A stretch of 33,493 nucleotides of DNA from an uncultured Pseudomonadota bacterium (GTDB lineage: Bacteria > Myxococcota_A > UBA9042 > CAIXZC01). The translations under genes and the position numbers were made by a program. Numbering within the stretch: position 1 is the first letter of the stretch; each line of letters starts with the position of its first letter. This document shows positions 1 through 7,698 of this stretch, piece by piece. A model generated the notes under the pieces. It was not told the origin of the DNA and searched no databases. It saw nothing but the letters and a program-made list of their open reading frames with translations. The stretch covers positions 1-33,493 of the forward strand of contig CALGBT010000574.1 of the NCBI GenBank assembly GCA_937884235.1, given 5' to 3'.

Positions 1-1370
1 CGACGAGAAGGCTCATATTGCAGGCCCGCTTTCAGACCCCCGAGGAAGGGGGGGGACCAGAGTCCGATACGTCCCCTGAACAGCACGTCTTGTCGTGCAT
101 CTGGAGCATGGAAAGCCTCACTTCCGGCGGATTCAGGATACCAATCCAGCGCCAGCGTGCCACTCGCTCGCAGACTCCAGGCATGCAGGAAATGCCAGCG
201 CAGGGCCAACAAGGCCGTGCCACCCCGGAGGTCGTAGGCCGTATTTTCAGCCTGATGAGCCCGACCTGACAGACCGGCAAGCAGGAATACCCGAGACCCC
301 AGGCGGTCCCCCCATCCAAGGCCCAGGTCACCCTCGTAACGGCTCCGCCCCATAATTCGAAACGTACGGTGTCCTCCGCCCGCAAGGAGATATACGCCAC
401 TACTACTTTGCAGCGATAGTTCCCCACGATGGCCATCGAAAAGCAAACCCCGGTCGCCGTAATCATCACGGGCCGCCAGCCATAGCGCGTCATAGTGGTA
501 GCTCAGGACCAGCTTGCTCGATGGCCAGCTGAACTCCAGTCCCGGACGTACACCCCATCCCACGTAACTCAGGTCCTTAGCCTCGTCGGCTGCAAGAAAT
601 TGCGAGCGTAGGTCCGCCTCTGCGAGCAAAAGGATCCTTCCCCAGTAAGGACCCGCGAAACGTCCCCGGACGTCCACCCCGCCCTTCCATGAAGCGAAGT
701 CCTCCCCCGACGCCTGGGGATCCAACGGTGAACCGAGCAGCGGATTGCTACTCCACCCTGCAGTCGTCTCGCCTCGCAATTCCAAGGAAGGAGTACGCAT
801 CGGCCAGAGAAGAGAAAGCAGATGGGAGCGGAGCCCAGCATCCTCGTCGTACATCGCATCCCGAGAATCGGCCTCCGAGACCCGCTGCCGAGCGGGTTCA
901 AGGCGGTCCGCCTGCAGCTCCGCCTCAGCGCGCAGCAAGTCCCATCGCGTATGCTCTTCCATTGTGATGGGACAGGTCCCCTCAGCCAATAACGCCAACG
1001 CTCCTCGATAGTCGGCGTTCTCAAGTAGGAGCCAGGCGAGACGGGCGCGGACCGTGCAATCCTCTGGCTGCCTCACAAGGGCATCCGACAGCACTTTCAT
1101 GGCCCAGGAGAGATTGCCGGTGCCGCCGTATGCCCGGGAGAGGAGCATCGTGAAGCGAGAATCCTTACCAAAACAGGCCCGCAGCGGTCGCAACAACTCT
1201 AGGCACTCTTTCGCTTTGGCTTCTTGAAGCAACGAAACGGCCTCCTGCAGAAGAGGCGCCAGGAGCTCAGGTGGGCAGGTAACAGCCACCTCCTGACCCC
1301 GGCTAAGGCCCGCCGTTGCCGCCAGCAGAACCACCGCCACAATCCACCCCGTCACCGCACTTCGATTCAT
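1..1370 (-). CDS. Partial secreted protein (C-terminus beyond left edge): signal peptide, TPR-like helical region, then beta-barrel-like region
   Basis: Manual reverse-strand translation from ATG at 1370 stays open to base 1 (about 456 codons): MNRSAVTGWIVAVVLLAATAGLSRGQEVAVTCPPELLAPLLQEAVSLLQEAKAKECLELLRPLRACFGKD... then alternating barrel-like strands (...LLLAEADLRSQFLAADEAKDLSYVGWGVRPGLEFSWPSSKLVLSYHYDALWLAARDDYGD...). Absent from the ORF track because it has no stop in the window. 4-nt ATGA overlap with the upstream gene. Confidence 0.82.
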   Translation of the reverse strand, partial: MNRSAVTGWIVAVVLLAATAGLSRGQEVAVTCPPELLAPLLQEAVSLLQEAKAKECLELLRPLRACFGKDSRFTMLLSRAYGGTGNLSWAMKVLSDALVRQPEDCTVRARLAWLLLENADYRGALALLAEGTCPITMEEHTRWDLLRAEAELQADRLEPARQRVSEADSRDAMYDEDAGLRSHLLSLLWPMRTPSLELRGETTAGWSSNPLLGSPLDPQASGEDFASWKGGVDVRGRFAGPYWGRILLLAEADLRSQFLAADEAKDLSYVGWGVRPGLEFSWPSSKLVLSYHYDALWLAARDDYGDRGLLFDGHRGELSLQSSSGVYLLAGGGHRTFRIMGRSRYEGDLGLGWGDRLGSRVFLLAGLSGRAHQAENTAYDLRGGTALLALRWHFLHAWSLRASGTLALDWYPESAGSEAFHAPDARQDVLFRGRIGLWSPPFLGGLKAGLQYEPSR

Positions 1371-3952
1371 GGGGTCTCTCCGACAACGGCTGCGTCCTTG
1401 CAGCACCTGAACCCCTTGGCTGAGATGTCCTGAAACAGTCCTCCACAGTTGTGCAGATACTCCGAGTTACCGCAATTGTAAGCCCCGCCTTTGTACCAGG
1501 ACTCGCCGTTGCCGACGTCGACCAATTCCCAGACGTTACCGTTGACGTCGTAGGCTCCCCAGGCGTTGACGCACTCCGGGAAAGCACCGGTCGCAGTGAC
1601 GTGGAACCAGGCCCCGCAGCCTTCTCCCCAGACCCCTTCCTGACTCATGTTGTAACAGTGTGGGTAGGGACAGACCTCAAGAGCAATGCAGAGCGGGTCC
1701 GCACAGTCGCAAAACGCATCGATACCGTTGCAGGCTGTTGCCGAATAGGTGTCGCCATAAACATACGCCAGTTCATCAAGCCCACCACAGGAGAGGGCCA
1801 TCTCCTCCTGCGTGCAGACCCGTTTGTCAGCTGCCACGCACGCAGCCGACGCAGTTGCCAGTTCAACCGGAAACCAGGGCAGAACACCACTTTGACTAGT
1901 GGCCTTGGAACTGTCCATGCCCTGATAGACAGCGGTGGCGTCAGCGCGAGACGCTTCGTAAATATCCATGCAGAACTGGTCGCCAATCAACACCATATCC
2001 ATTGGACAAGTGCAGAGGTCGACGCTTCCTGACAGGCACACGCCCCCGACGCACTGGTCTGCTCCGGTACAAGGATCTCCGTCTTCGCAAAGGGCACCGT
2101 CTGGAAGAATGGTCTCCTTACACTCACCGTTCAGTGGGTCGCAGCTAGATTGCTTGCAGGCTTCGGCGGGGGGCGGGCAGAAGACCACTGTAGTCGGGTC
2201 CACCGCACAGGAATAGGGGAACGACAACTTGCTGCAGAGCAAAGTGCCATTGCAATGATTTCCGTCTTCAAGAGCAGTACAATCTGCATCCGTGATGCAC
2301 TGGCAAAGACCTGACTCGCCAATGCAAGCGCCCTCCCAGCACGAATCGTCGGTGGTGCACGGTTCCTGGTCATCGCAAGGTTTGCCGTTGAGTGGCACGA
2401 CCTTGCACTGGCCATCAGCCTCGTCGCAGGATGCCGACAGACACTGGTTCTCCGGGGCCGGGCAATCAATTGCGCTGCCGGGAGAGACGACGCACACGGA
2501 AGGGGTCGTCTCCCACGAGCAGACAAGGAATCCGTTGCATAGGTTCGCATCGACCGGGCAGTCAACATCCTCCTTGCATTCGCAGACCGTCCCCTGCCCT
2601 ATGCACTCTCCAGATTCGCACTGGTCGGGCCAGGTACAGGGGTTGTTGTCGTCGCACTCCACACTGTTGGGGCTGTTGATGCAGCCCTCCATGGCCACGC
2701 ACGCGTCATCCGTGCAAGGATTGCCGTCGGCGCAGTTGGCGGCACCAGAACCTGGCACACACTCGCCGTCCTGGCAGTCGTCCCCCACTGTACAAGGGTC
2801 ACCGTCAGTGCAGGCAGCGGGACCCGGCGTGTGAGAGCAACCCGCCCCCGGCAGGCACGCGTCCTGCGTACAAGGGTTGAGATCATCACAATCCAGCGTC
2901 TCAGGGCCGGCGGCGCAGCTGCCATCGTCACAAACATCGCCCAGTGAGCAGGGGTCACCTTCGTCGCAGGGAGTGCCGTCAGCGGCTTCCACCGCAACGC
3001 ACAAACCGCTGCCCAGGCATTTGCCAACCTGGCATACGGGCAGCGGAGCCAGTAGGTCACTGCACTCCTCGTCCGACTGGCACGGCGGTAACCCGGCTTC
3101 AGTCCCTCCGTCGCCGTTCACGTCAGGGTCCAGGCATCCAGAGGCATCGGCATCGGCATCGGGGGAGTAAGTATCGGACGGGAGGTGGACATCCCATTCC
3201 CGGTCCGCTTCCGGAGGAATCCAGCAACAGCGGAAACCAAGCGCAGACGGCACCCAAGTGCGCGGTACGTAGTCACACCGATGGAGCGTCATGGAGTCGA
3301 TGCAATTGTAGGCTCCACCCCTCACTAAATTCCCACCCCCTTGGGCCACATGCTCCCACAAGTTGCCGTTCAGGTCGTACGCACCCCAGCCGTTCACGCA
3401 CCCAGCTAGACTGCCAGTGGGTAGCAGCTTCACACCATCGGTGCCAAACGTGTCGATGCCATTACAGGTCGCAGGCTCATAGTCGCTGCCATACCCATAC
3501 CTACGACCCTCTGGTCCTCGGCAAGCCAATTCCCACTCGAAGGAAGTGCACAGCCTCTTCCCCGCCGCCTCACACGCCTTCGCGGCTGTCGCGTTGTCGC
3601 TCCCTAGTTCCCACGGAATCACGCCGGGACGGCTCAGCGCCCGGGAGTCGTCCGTGCCAGCGTCAACGCTGGTGGCATCCACCCTCGATGCTTCATGCCG
3701 GTCGACACAGAAGAGGTTCTGCACCGGCACCATGTCATCGGGACAACTAATGGGCACGTGCGCCACGGGCATGCACAGGTTGTCCAAGCACTTGAACCCG
3801 GCCCCGCAACTTTCGTCTTGGAGACACTGGTAGACGCACTGCCCGAGAGCGCTGCACACCTTAGGTTGGGGACAGTCCCGGTCCATAGTGCAGCGCTCCT
3901 CCACACAGCCCAGGGCGATCAGGCAGATCAGCAAAGAACTCGCCAGCTTCAT
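1367..3952 (-). CDS. Cys-rich lipoprotein with two formylglycine-generating-enzyme (FGE/SUMF1)-like domains flanking Cys-rich repeats
   Basis: Lipobox LIALGC near the N-terminus; two FGE-like blocks (CPDDMVPVQNLFCVDRHEASR...LNGNLWEHV...VRGGAYNC...GFRCC and CPMDMVLIGDQFCMDIYEASR...VNGNVWELV...YKGGAYNC...GFRCC); central CDDxxPCTxxxxCxxGxC-type repeats. Confidence 0.88.
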   Translation of the reverse strand: MKLASSLLICLIALGCVEERCTMDRDCPQPKVCSALGQCVYQCLQDESCGAGFKCLDNLCMPVAHVPISCPDDMVPVQNLFCVDRHEASRVDATSVDAGTDDSRALSRPGVIPWELGSDNATAAKACEAAGKRLCTSFEWELACRGPEGRRYGYGSDYEPATCNGIDTFGTDGVKLLPTGSLAGCVNGWGAYDLNGNLWEHVAQGGGNLVRGGAYNCIDSMTLHRCDYVPRTWVPSALGFRCCWIPPEADREWDVHLPSDTYSPDADADASGCLDPDVNGDGGTEAGLPPCQSDEECSDLLAPLPVCQVGKCLGSGLCVAVEAADGTPCDEGDPCSLGDVCDDGSCAAGPETLDCDDLNPCTQDACLPGAGCSHTPGPAACTDGDPCTVGDDCQDGECVPGSGAANCADGNPCTDDACVAMEGCINSPNSVECDDNNPCTWPDQCESGECIGQGTVCECKEDVDCPVDANLCNGFLVCSWETTPSVCVVSPGSAIDCPAPENQCLSASCDEADGQCKVVPLNGKPCDDQEPCTTDDSCWEGACIGESGLCQCITDADCTALEDGNHCNGTLLCSKLSFPYSCAVDPTTVVFCPPPAEACKQSSCDPLNGECKETILPDGALCEDGDPCTGADQCVGGVCLSGSVDLCTCPMDMVLIGDQFCMDIYEASRADATAVYQGMDSSKATSQSGVLPWFPVELATASAACVAADKRVCTQEEMALSCGGLDELAYVYGDTYSATACNGIDAFCDCADPLCIALEVCPYPHCYNMSQEGVWGEGCGAWFHVTATGAFPECVNAWGAYDVNGNVWELVDVGNGESWYKGGAYNCGNSEYLHNCGGLFQDISAKGFRCCKDAAVVGETP

Positions 3953-4278
3953 CAGGAGCGGTGACCTCGACCTCTGCGGTTCCTATGGCGCGCTCCCACG
4001 GTGCCATCACCGTTCCGGCCTCCGCCAAAGCGTCTCCCACGACCTCCGCCGCGGGGCGCTCCTCCTCGGCCCACTCCCCGGAGTTCACCCGCCTCGCCTA
4101 TTATTCCGGGCGGGTTCTCTTTGGATTCGGAAGCAGGATTGGATTCTGATACTTCAAGTTGTTGGTCAGTAATCAATGCAGGTGCAGCTTCCTCTCCAGC
4201 ACCGCCTTCGCATCTACCTCGTCGACCGCCCGTCATGGGCCCGCGGCCGTTGGGGCCCGTCTTGTTAAGACCTGGCAT
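3952..4278 (-). CDS. DUF5320-like Gly/Arg-rich small protein
   Basis: N-terminus MPGLNKTGPNGRGPMTGGRRGRC matches the DUF5320 signature (M-P-x-x-x-x-T-G-P-x-G-R-G-P-M-T-G). Strong RBS AAAGGAGG just upstream on the minus strand. Stop overlaps the next gene's start (TGATG). Confidence 0.75.
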   Translation of the reverse strand: MPGLNKTGPNGRGPMTGGRRGRCEGGAGEEAAPALITDQQLEVSESNPASESKENPPGIIGEAGELRGVGRGGAPRGGGRGRRFGGGRNGDGTVGARHRNRRGRGHRS

Positions 4279-4645
4279 TGTTGCCTCCTTTCTTTCTGCG
4301 GCATCGTCGACTCCTAGCCGACGATAGCCGTGGCGAGTTGTTCGTCGTTACTGCTCGTCCCAGAGTCCCTCTCTGGCACTCCTCTACGGCTCTTCTGGCT
4401 TCCCCGGTGAGACCGTCCCACACATTGATGCCACACTCGTTGAGCACATAGAGATCGCACCGCCTGATGCCCCCACACAGCAGACAATCGGGCATGATCT
4501 TGATGACCTCCTCAAGACGCTCCCCCACCGTCCATCCCCGCAAGTCAAGTTGCCGCTCCGATTCCTCGTCGCACACCAGCAAGCCAACGCAACAATCGAA
4601 GCGTGGCGAGATCTCCTGGCCAAAGAGTGCAGCGACTATTTTCAT
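4265..4645 (-). CDS. NifX/NifB-type dinitrogenase iron-molybdenum cofactor-binding-like protein
   Basis: MKIVAALFGQEISPRFDCCVGLLVCDEE... resembles the NifX-like family; CLLCGG motif; adjacency to DUF5320 is a known association for this family. Confidence 0.75.
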   Translation of the reverse strand: MKIVAALFGQEISPRFDCCVGLLVCDEESERQLDLRGWTVGERLEEVIKIMPDCLLCGGIRRCDLYVLNECGINVWDGLTGEARRAVEECQRGTLGRAVTTNNSPRLSSARSRRCRRKKGGNNARS

Positions 4646-4692
4646 GCTTCTCCTGACTTCACCTGAACGTCAATTCAGTTGCATCTCTCCCA

Positions 4693-5877
4693 TCAATCAG
4701 CGCTTTCCAGCGCCTGCCGGAGGTCCTCAAGAAGGTCGCAAGCATCTTCGATACCAACCGAATATCGAACCAGCCCGTCCGTAATCCCTGCTGCAATCCT
4801 CTCGTCTCTTGAGAGTCCCGCGTGGGTCATGGACGCAGGATGCTCAATCAGCGTTTCGACTCCACCCAGTGATACTGCAAGCGTGGCCAGCTTGACGCGG
4901 TCCATCAGGTGCCTTCCTGCCTCCACCCCACCTTTCAACTCGAAGCTGATCATCGAGCCAAAACCGCGCATCTGTCGCCGCGCCAGTTCATGCTGCGGAT
5001 GTGATGGCAGACCAATGTAACGCACCCATGCCACTTCTGAGCGAGCTTCCAGCCACCGCGCGATTTCCATGGCGATGGTCTGCGAACGCTCGATGCGCAG
5101 CCCCAACGTCTTGATACCGCGATGAACCAGAAAGGCCTGATGCGGGTCCATGCAGCAGCCGGAAATAGACATCATGTTCCGGAGCTTCCGGCCCACTTGA
5201 GCGTTGGCGGCAACTAATACACCGCCCACTACATCCGCGTGACCGTTGATGAATTTGGTCACGGAATGCAGAACAACGTCTGCCCCAAGAACCAACGGAT
5301 TCTGTAGATAGGGCGAGGCAAAGGTGCTGTCCACCACCAACAGGGCCCCCTGCTCGTGGGCAATCCCCGCAGCCGCCTCAATGTCCGTCACCTGCATCAT
5401 CGGATTGGAAGGTGTCTCCACGTAGACCAGTCGGGTCCGTTGACCCATCGCACTCGCGATCTGTTCTGGGTCGGACGTATCCACAAAAGTCGAGGTGACA
5501 CCAAAGCGAGAGAGATGAGACTCGATAAGCGTCCTTGACGGGCCGTACACCGATGCGGTGCTCACTACGTGGTCTCCTTGCTTCAGGAGAGCCAGGCAAG
5601 CGACGGTGACCGCTGCCATTCCAGAACTCGTTGCTACTGCCGTCTGGCCCGCTTCGAGATCGCACATACATCCCTCGAATGCGGCCACCGTAGGATTTCC
5701 CATGCGGGTGTAGATGAACCCGGGGTCTTCGCCGGCAAAGCGGTCTGCCCCCTCCTGAGCATTCCGAAATCCAAACGTCGAGGTTTGGTAGATTGGCGTG
5801 ACAGCGCTTCCGAACTCTTCGTCGAAGCTTCCAGAGTGAACGAGCCTGCTTGAGATACCTTGTTTGCGAACATGCAT
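4693..5877 (-). CDS. PLP-dependent trans-sulfuration enzyme (cystathionine gamma-synthase / methionine gamma-lyase-like family)
   Basis: GSAVTPIYQTSTF, YTRMGNPT, SSGMAAV, HSVTKFINGHADVVGG (PLP lysine), RYSVGIEDACDLLEDL. The ORF extends to 5928; MHVRKQG at 5877 is the more likely start. The position of the MGL Cys116 appears to be Pro (VYGPSR), so substrate is not assigned. Confidence 0.9.
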   Translation of the reverse strand: MHVRKQGISSRLVHSGSFDEEFGSAVTPIYQTSTFGFRNAQEGADRFAGEDPGFIYTRMGNPTVAAFEGCMCDLEAGQTAVATSSGMAAVTVACLALLKQGDHVVSTASVYGPSRTLIESHLSRFGVTSTFVDTSDPEQIASAMGQRTRLVYVETPSNPMMQVTDIEAAAGIAHEQGALLVVDSTFASPYLQNPLVLGADVVLHSVTKFINGHADVVGGVLVAANAQVGRKLRNMMSISGCCMDPHQAFLVHRGIKTLGLRIERSQTIAMEIARWLEARSEVAWVRYIGLPSHPQHELARRQMRGFGSMISFELKGGVEAGRHLMDRVKLATLAVSLGGVETLIEHPASMTHAGLSRDERIAAGITDGLVRYSVGIEDACDLLEDLRQALESAD

Positions 5878-5947
5878 ATGCGCAGCCTTCCTGTGTGTAC
5901 AACTCTTACCGGGAGACACCATGCCCACGCCGGTTGACCAGGTTGGT

Positions 5948-5963
5948 TGCAGCTTCTATGCCA
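5948..5963 (-). promoter_or_regulatory. Candidate sigma54 (-24/-12) promoter upstream of the trans-sulfuration gene
   Basis: Minus strand reads TGGCATAGAAGCTGCA against consensus TGGCACG-N4-TTGCA: GG and GC are at the required spacing. It lies between the sigma54-activator stop (5991) and the next start (5877). Confidence 0.6.
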
Positions 5964-5990
5964 GTCGCAGTCAGGGAGGCTGAAGGTAAG

Positions 5991-7334
5991 TCAGGTCTGC
6001 ATGCCCAGGCGTTTCATCTTGCGCCAGAGAGTATTGCGGGAAATGCCAAGGTCAGAGGCGGTGCGCACGCGACTCCCACCATTTCGCCGCAGGGCTTCCT
6101 GGATGGCCCAGGCTTCCGCCCTCTCCAACGGAGCCTGCTGGTCGACACACCCTGCGTCCAACGGTACAGGACGGGCCAGGTCCATGCAGGATTCGGGCAA
6201 GTGTTCCAACTGGAGAACATCGCCTTCGCAGAGCACGAATGCATGCTCCACCGCGTTCTCCAATTCCCGGACATTGCCCGGATACGGAGCACGCATCAAC
6301 GCGGCCCGGGCCGCATCCGAAAACCCGGCCACGTGCCGGCCGTGCAATGCGTTAAAGCGCCGCACGAAATGGTCCTGCAGCAGAGGGATGTCGTCTCGGC
6401 GCTCGGCGAGTGAAGGCAATCGAATGGGAACCACATTGAGTCGATAGAACAGGTCCTGACGGAATCGACTTGCCGCCACCTCCCCAGCCAGCTCTTTGTT
6501 CGTTGCAACGATGAGACGGACGTCAGCCTTGACCGTCTTCGTGGCACCCAACGGCTCGTACTCCCGCTCCTGGAGCACCCGCAGTAGCTTCACCTGCATG
6601 GCCGTGGATACATCCCCTATTTCGTCCAGAAACAGAGTCCCCCCATGTGCCCGAGCGAATCGTCCCGGCTTGTCCCTAATGGCACCAGTAAACGCCCCCC
6701 GGACAAAACCAAACAACTCCGACTCAAGTAGCGTGTCTGGCAACGCCGCGCAGTTTACTGCGACAAACGGCTTGCCGCGCCGAGGACTCAGGTTGTGCAG
6801 AGCTCTGGCAACCAACTCCTTTCCCGTCCCGCTGGCCCCCTCGATAAGTACCGTGGATGGGCTCTGGGCGATCAACGGCAAACGCTTCAGGATGCGCTTC
6901 ATCAACACGTTCTTGCTCACAATGTCCTGGAAGACATACTGGCCGTCCAGCCGCTTGCGCAATTCGACCAGTTGAGAGATATTTCGGAACATCTCGACGC
7001 CGCCAAGGACGGTGCCGTCCTCACTACGCAAAGCTGCAGTGGAAATGGAGATGGGCACTTCCTCGCCGTCCCGGCCGAGCACCGTAACTTCCCGCTCAGT
7101 TGTATTCTCGCCAGTCCGAATACTGCGTTTCAACGGACAGTCCTCCTGGCAGATATCGGCGCGAAAGATCTCGTAGCAACGACGACCGAGAGCCTCCGCC
7201 TGAGTGTATCCAGTGATGCGCTCCGCCGCCGGGTTAAAAGAAGTGATCTGGTCTTCAGAATTGACGGTGAAGATACCCAGGGGAGATGATGAAAAAACAA
7301 GAGCCAAATACTTCTGCTGGAGAAGACCTTTCAT
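5991..7334 (-). CDS. PAS-domain sigma54-dependent transcriptional activator (AAA+ and Fis-type HTH)
   Basis: PAS region (SSPLGIFTVNSEDQITSFNPAAERITGY), Walker A GASGTGKE, GAFTGA loop (GFVRGAFTGAI), Walker B GTLFLDEIGD, C-terminal HTH (RTASDLGISRNTLWRKMKRLG). ORF extends to 7448 but the start at MKGLLQQKYLALVF (7334) is more natural. Confidence 0.92.
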   Translation of the reverse strand: MKGLLQQKYLALVFSSSPLGIFTVNSEDQITSFNPAAERITGYTQAEALGRRCYEIFRADICQEDCPLKRSIRTGENTTEREVTVLGRDGEEVPISISTAALRSEDGTVLGGVEMFRNISQLVELRKRLDGQYVFQDIVSKNVLMKRILKRLPLIAQSPSTVLIEGASGTGKELVARALHNLSPRRGKPFVAVNCAALPDTLLESELFGFVRGAFTGAIRDKPGRFARAHGGTLFLDEIGDVSTAMQVKLLRVLQEREYEPLGATKTVKADVRLIVATNKELAGEVAASRFRQDLFYRLNVVPIRLPSLAERRDDIPLLQDHFVRRFNALHGRHVAGFSDAARAALMRAPYPGNVRELENAVEHAFVLCEGDVLQLEHLPESCMDLARPVPLDAGCVDQQAPLERAEAWAIQEALRRNGGSRVRTASDLGISRNTLWRKMKRLGMQT

Positions 7335-7476
7335 GTTGCTTTCAGTATCATGCCAGTCCCAGAATGGCAACAGTCTCGTCTCGCATGTTACAGAACTGAG
7401 ACGCCGGCATGGTCGAGGGCTGGCGCAGTACCTGTTGGCGTGGCCCATCTGTTGTCTCCCCGTTTCCTCTGGGTCG

Positions 7477-7551
7477 GATGCGTTTGGGCGCTACCACCGG
7501 CTGCCTGAGAGCGAGGTTTTCCATCGCCAGCTCTGCTCGGTCTGCGAACAA
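7477..7551 (-). pseudogene. Short remnant resembling the N-terminus of an integrase-core (DDE) transposase
   Basis: Minus-strand frame reads MFADRAELAMENLALRQPVVAPKRIRPRG, resembling the 'AELxxENLALRQQLAVLKRxxxRPR' N-terminal helix of integrase-core transposases; the match ends after about 25 residues. Confidence 0.5.
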
Positions 7552-7698
7552 GTTTTGGTGTACGACAACCTATTCTGAGGAGGGACAGGTCGCACTTTCG
7601 TTGCAGACAGAGACGGCAAAGCACGGAAAAGGACTCCCATGGACGGAAGAGATGCTCGGGTTGGAAGCGTAGCGACGCCTTGCTGCGGTTGCCGTTGA

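Noticed and set aside
2000-3100. Dense short Cys-codon repeats considered as a DNA repeat/CRISPR-like array
   Set aside because: Periodicity is protein-level (CxxDxxPCT motifs) with non-identical nucleotides and no conserved spacer structure.
2944-3750. Long plus-strand ORF (268 aa) opposite the Cys-rich lipoprotein
   Set aside because: Antisense shadow ORF in GC-rich coding DNA; Arg/Ser/His/Pro-rich low-complexity translation without recognisable domain.
7330-7355. Possible second sigma54 site (CTGGCATGATACTGAAA on minus strand) upstream of the activator
   Set aside because: TGGCATG is present but the required GC at the -12 position is absent at correct spacing.
7665-7685. Weak hairpin AAGCGT/ACGC-CTT downstream of dacB considered as a terminator
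   Set aside because: Short imperfect stem with no following U-tract in the relevant direction.
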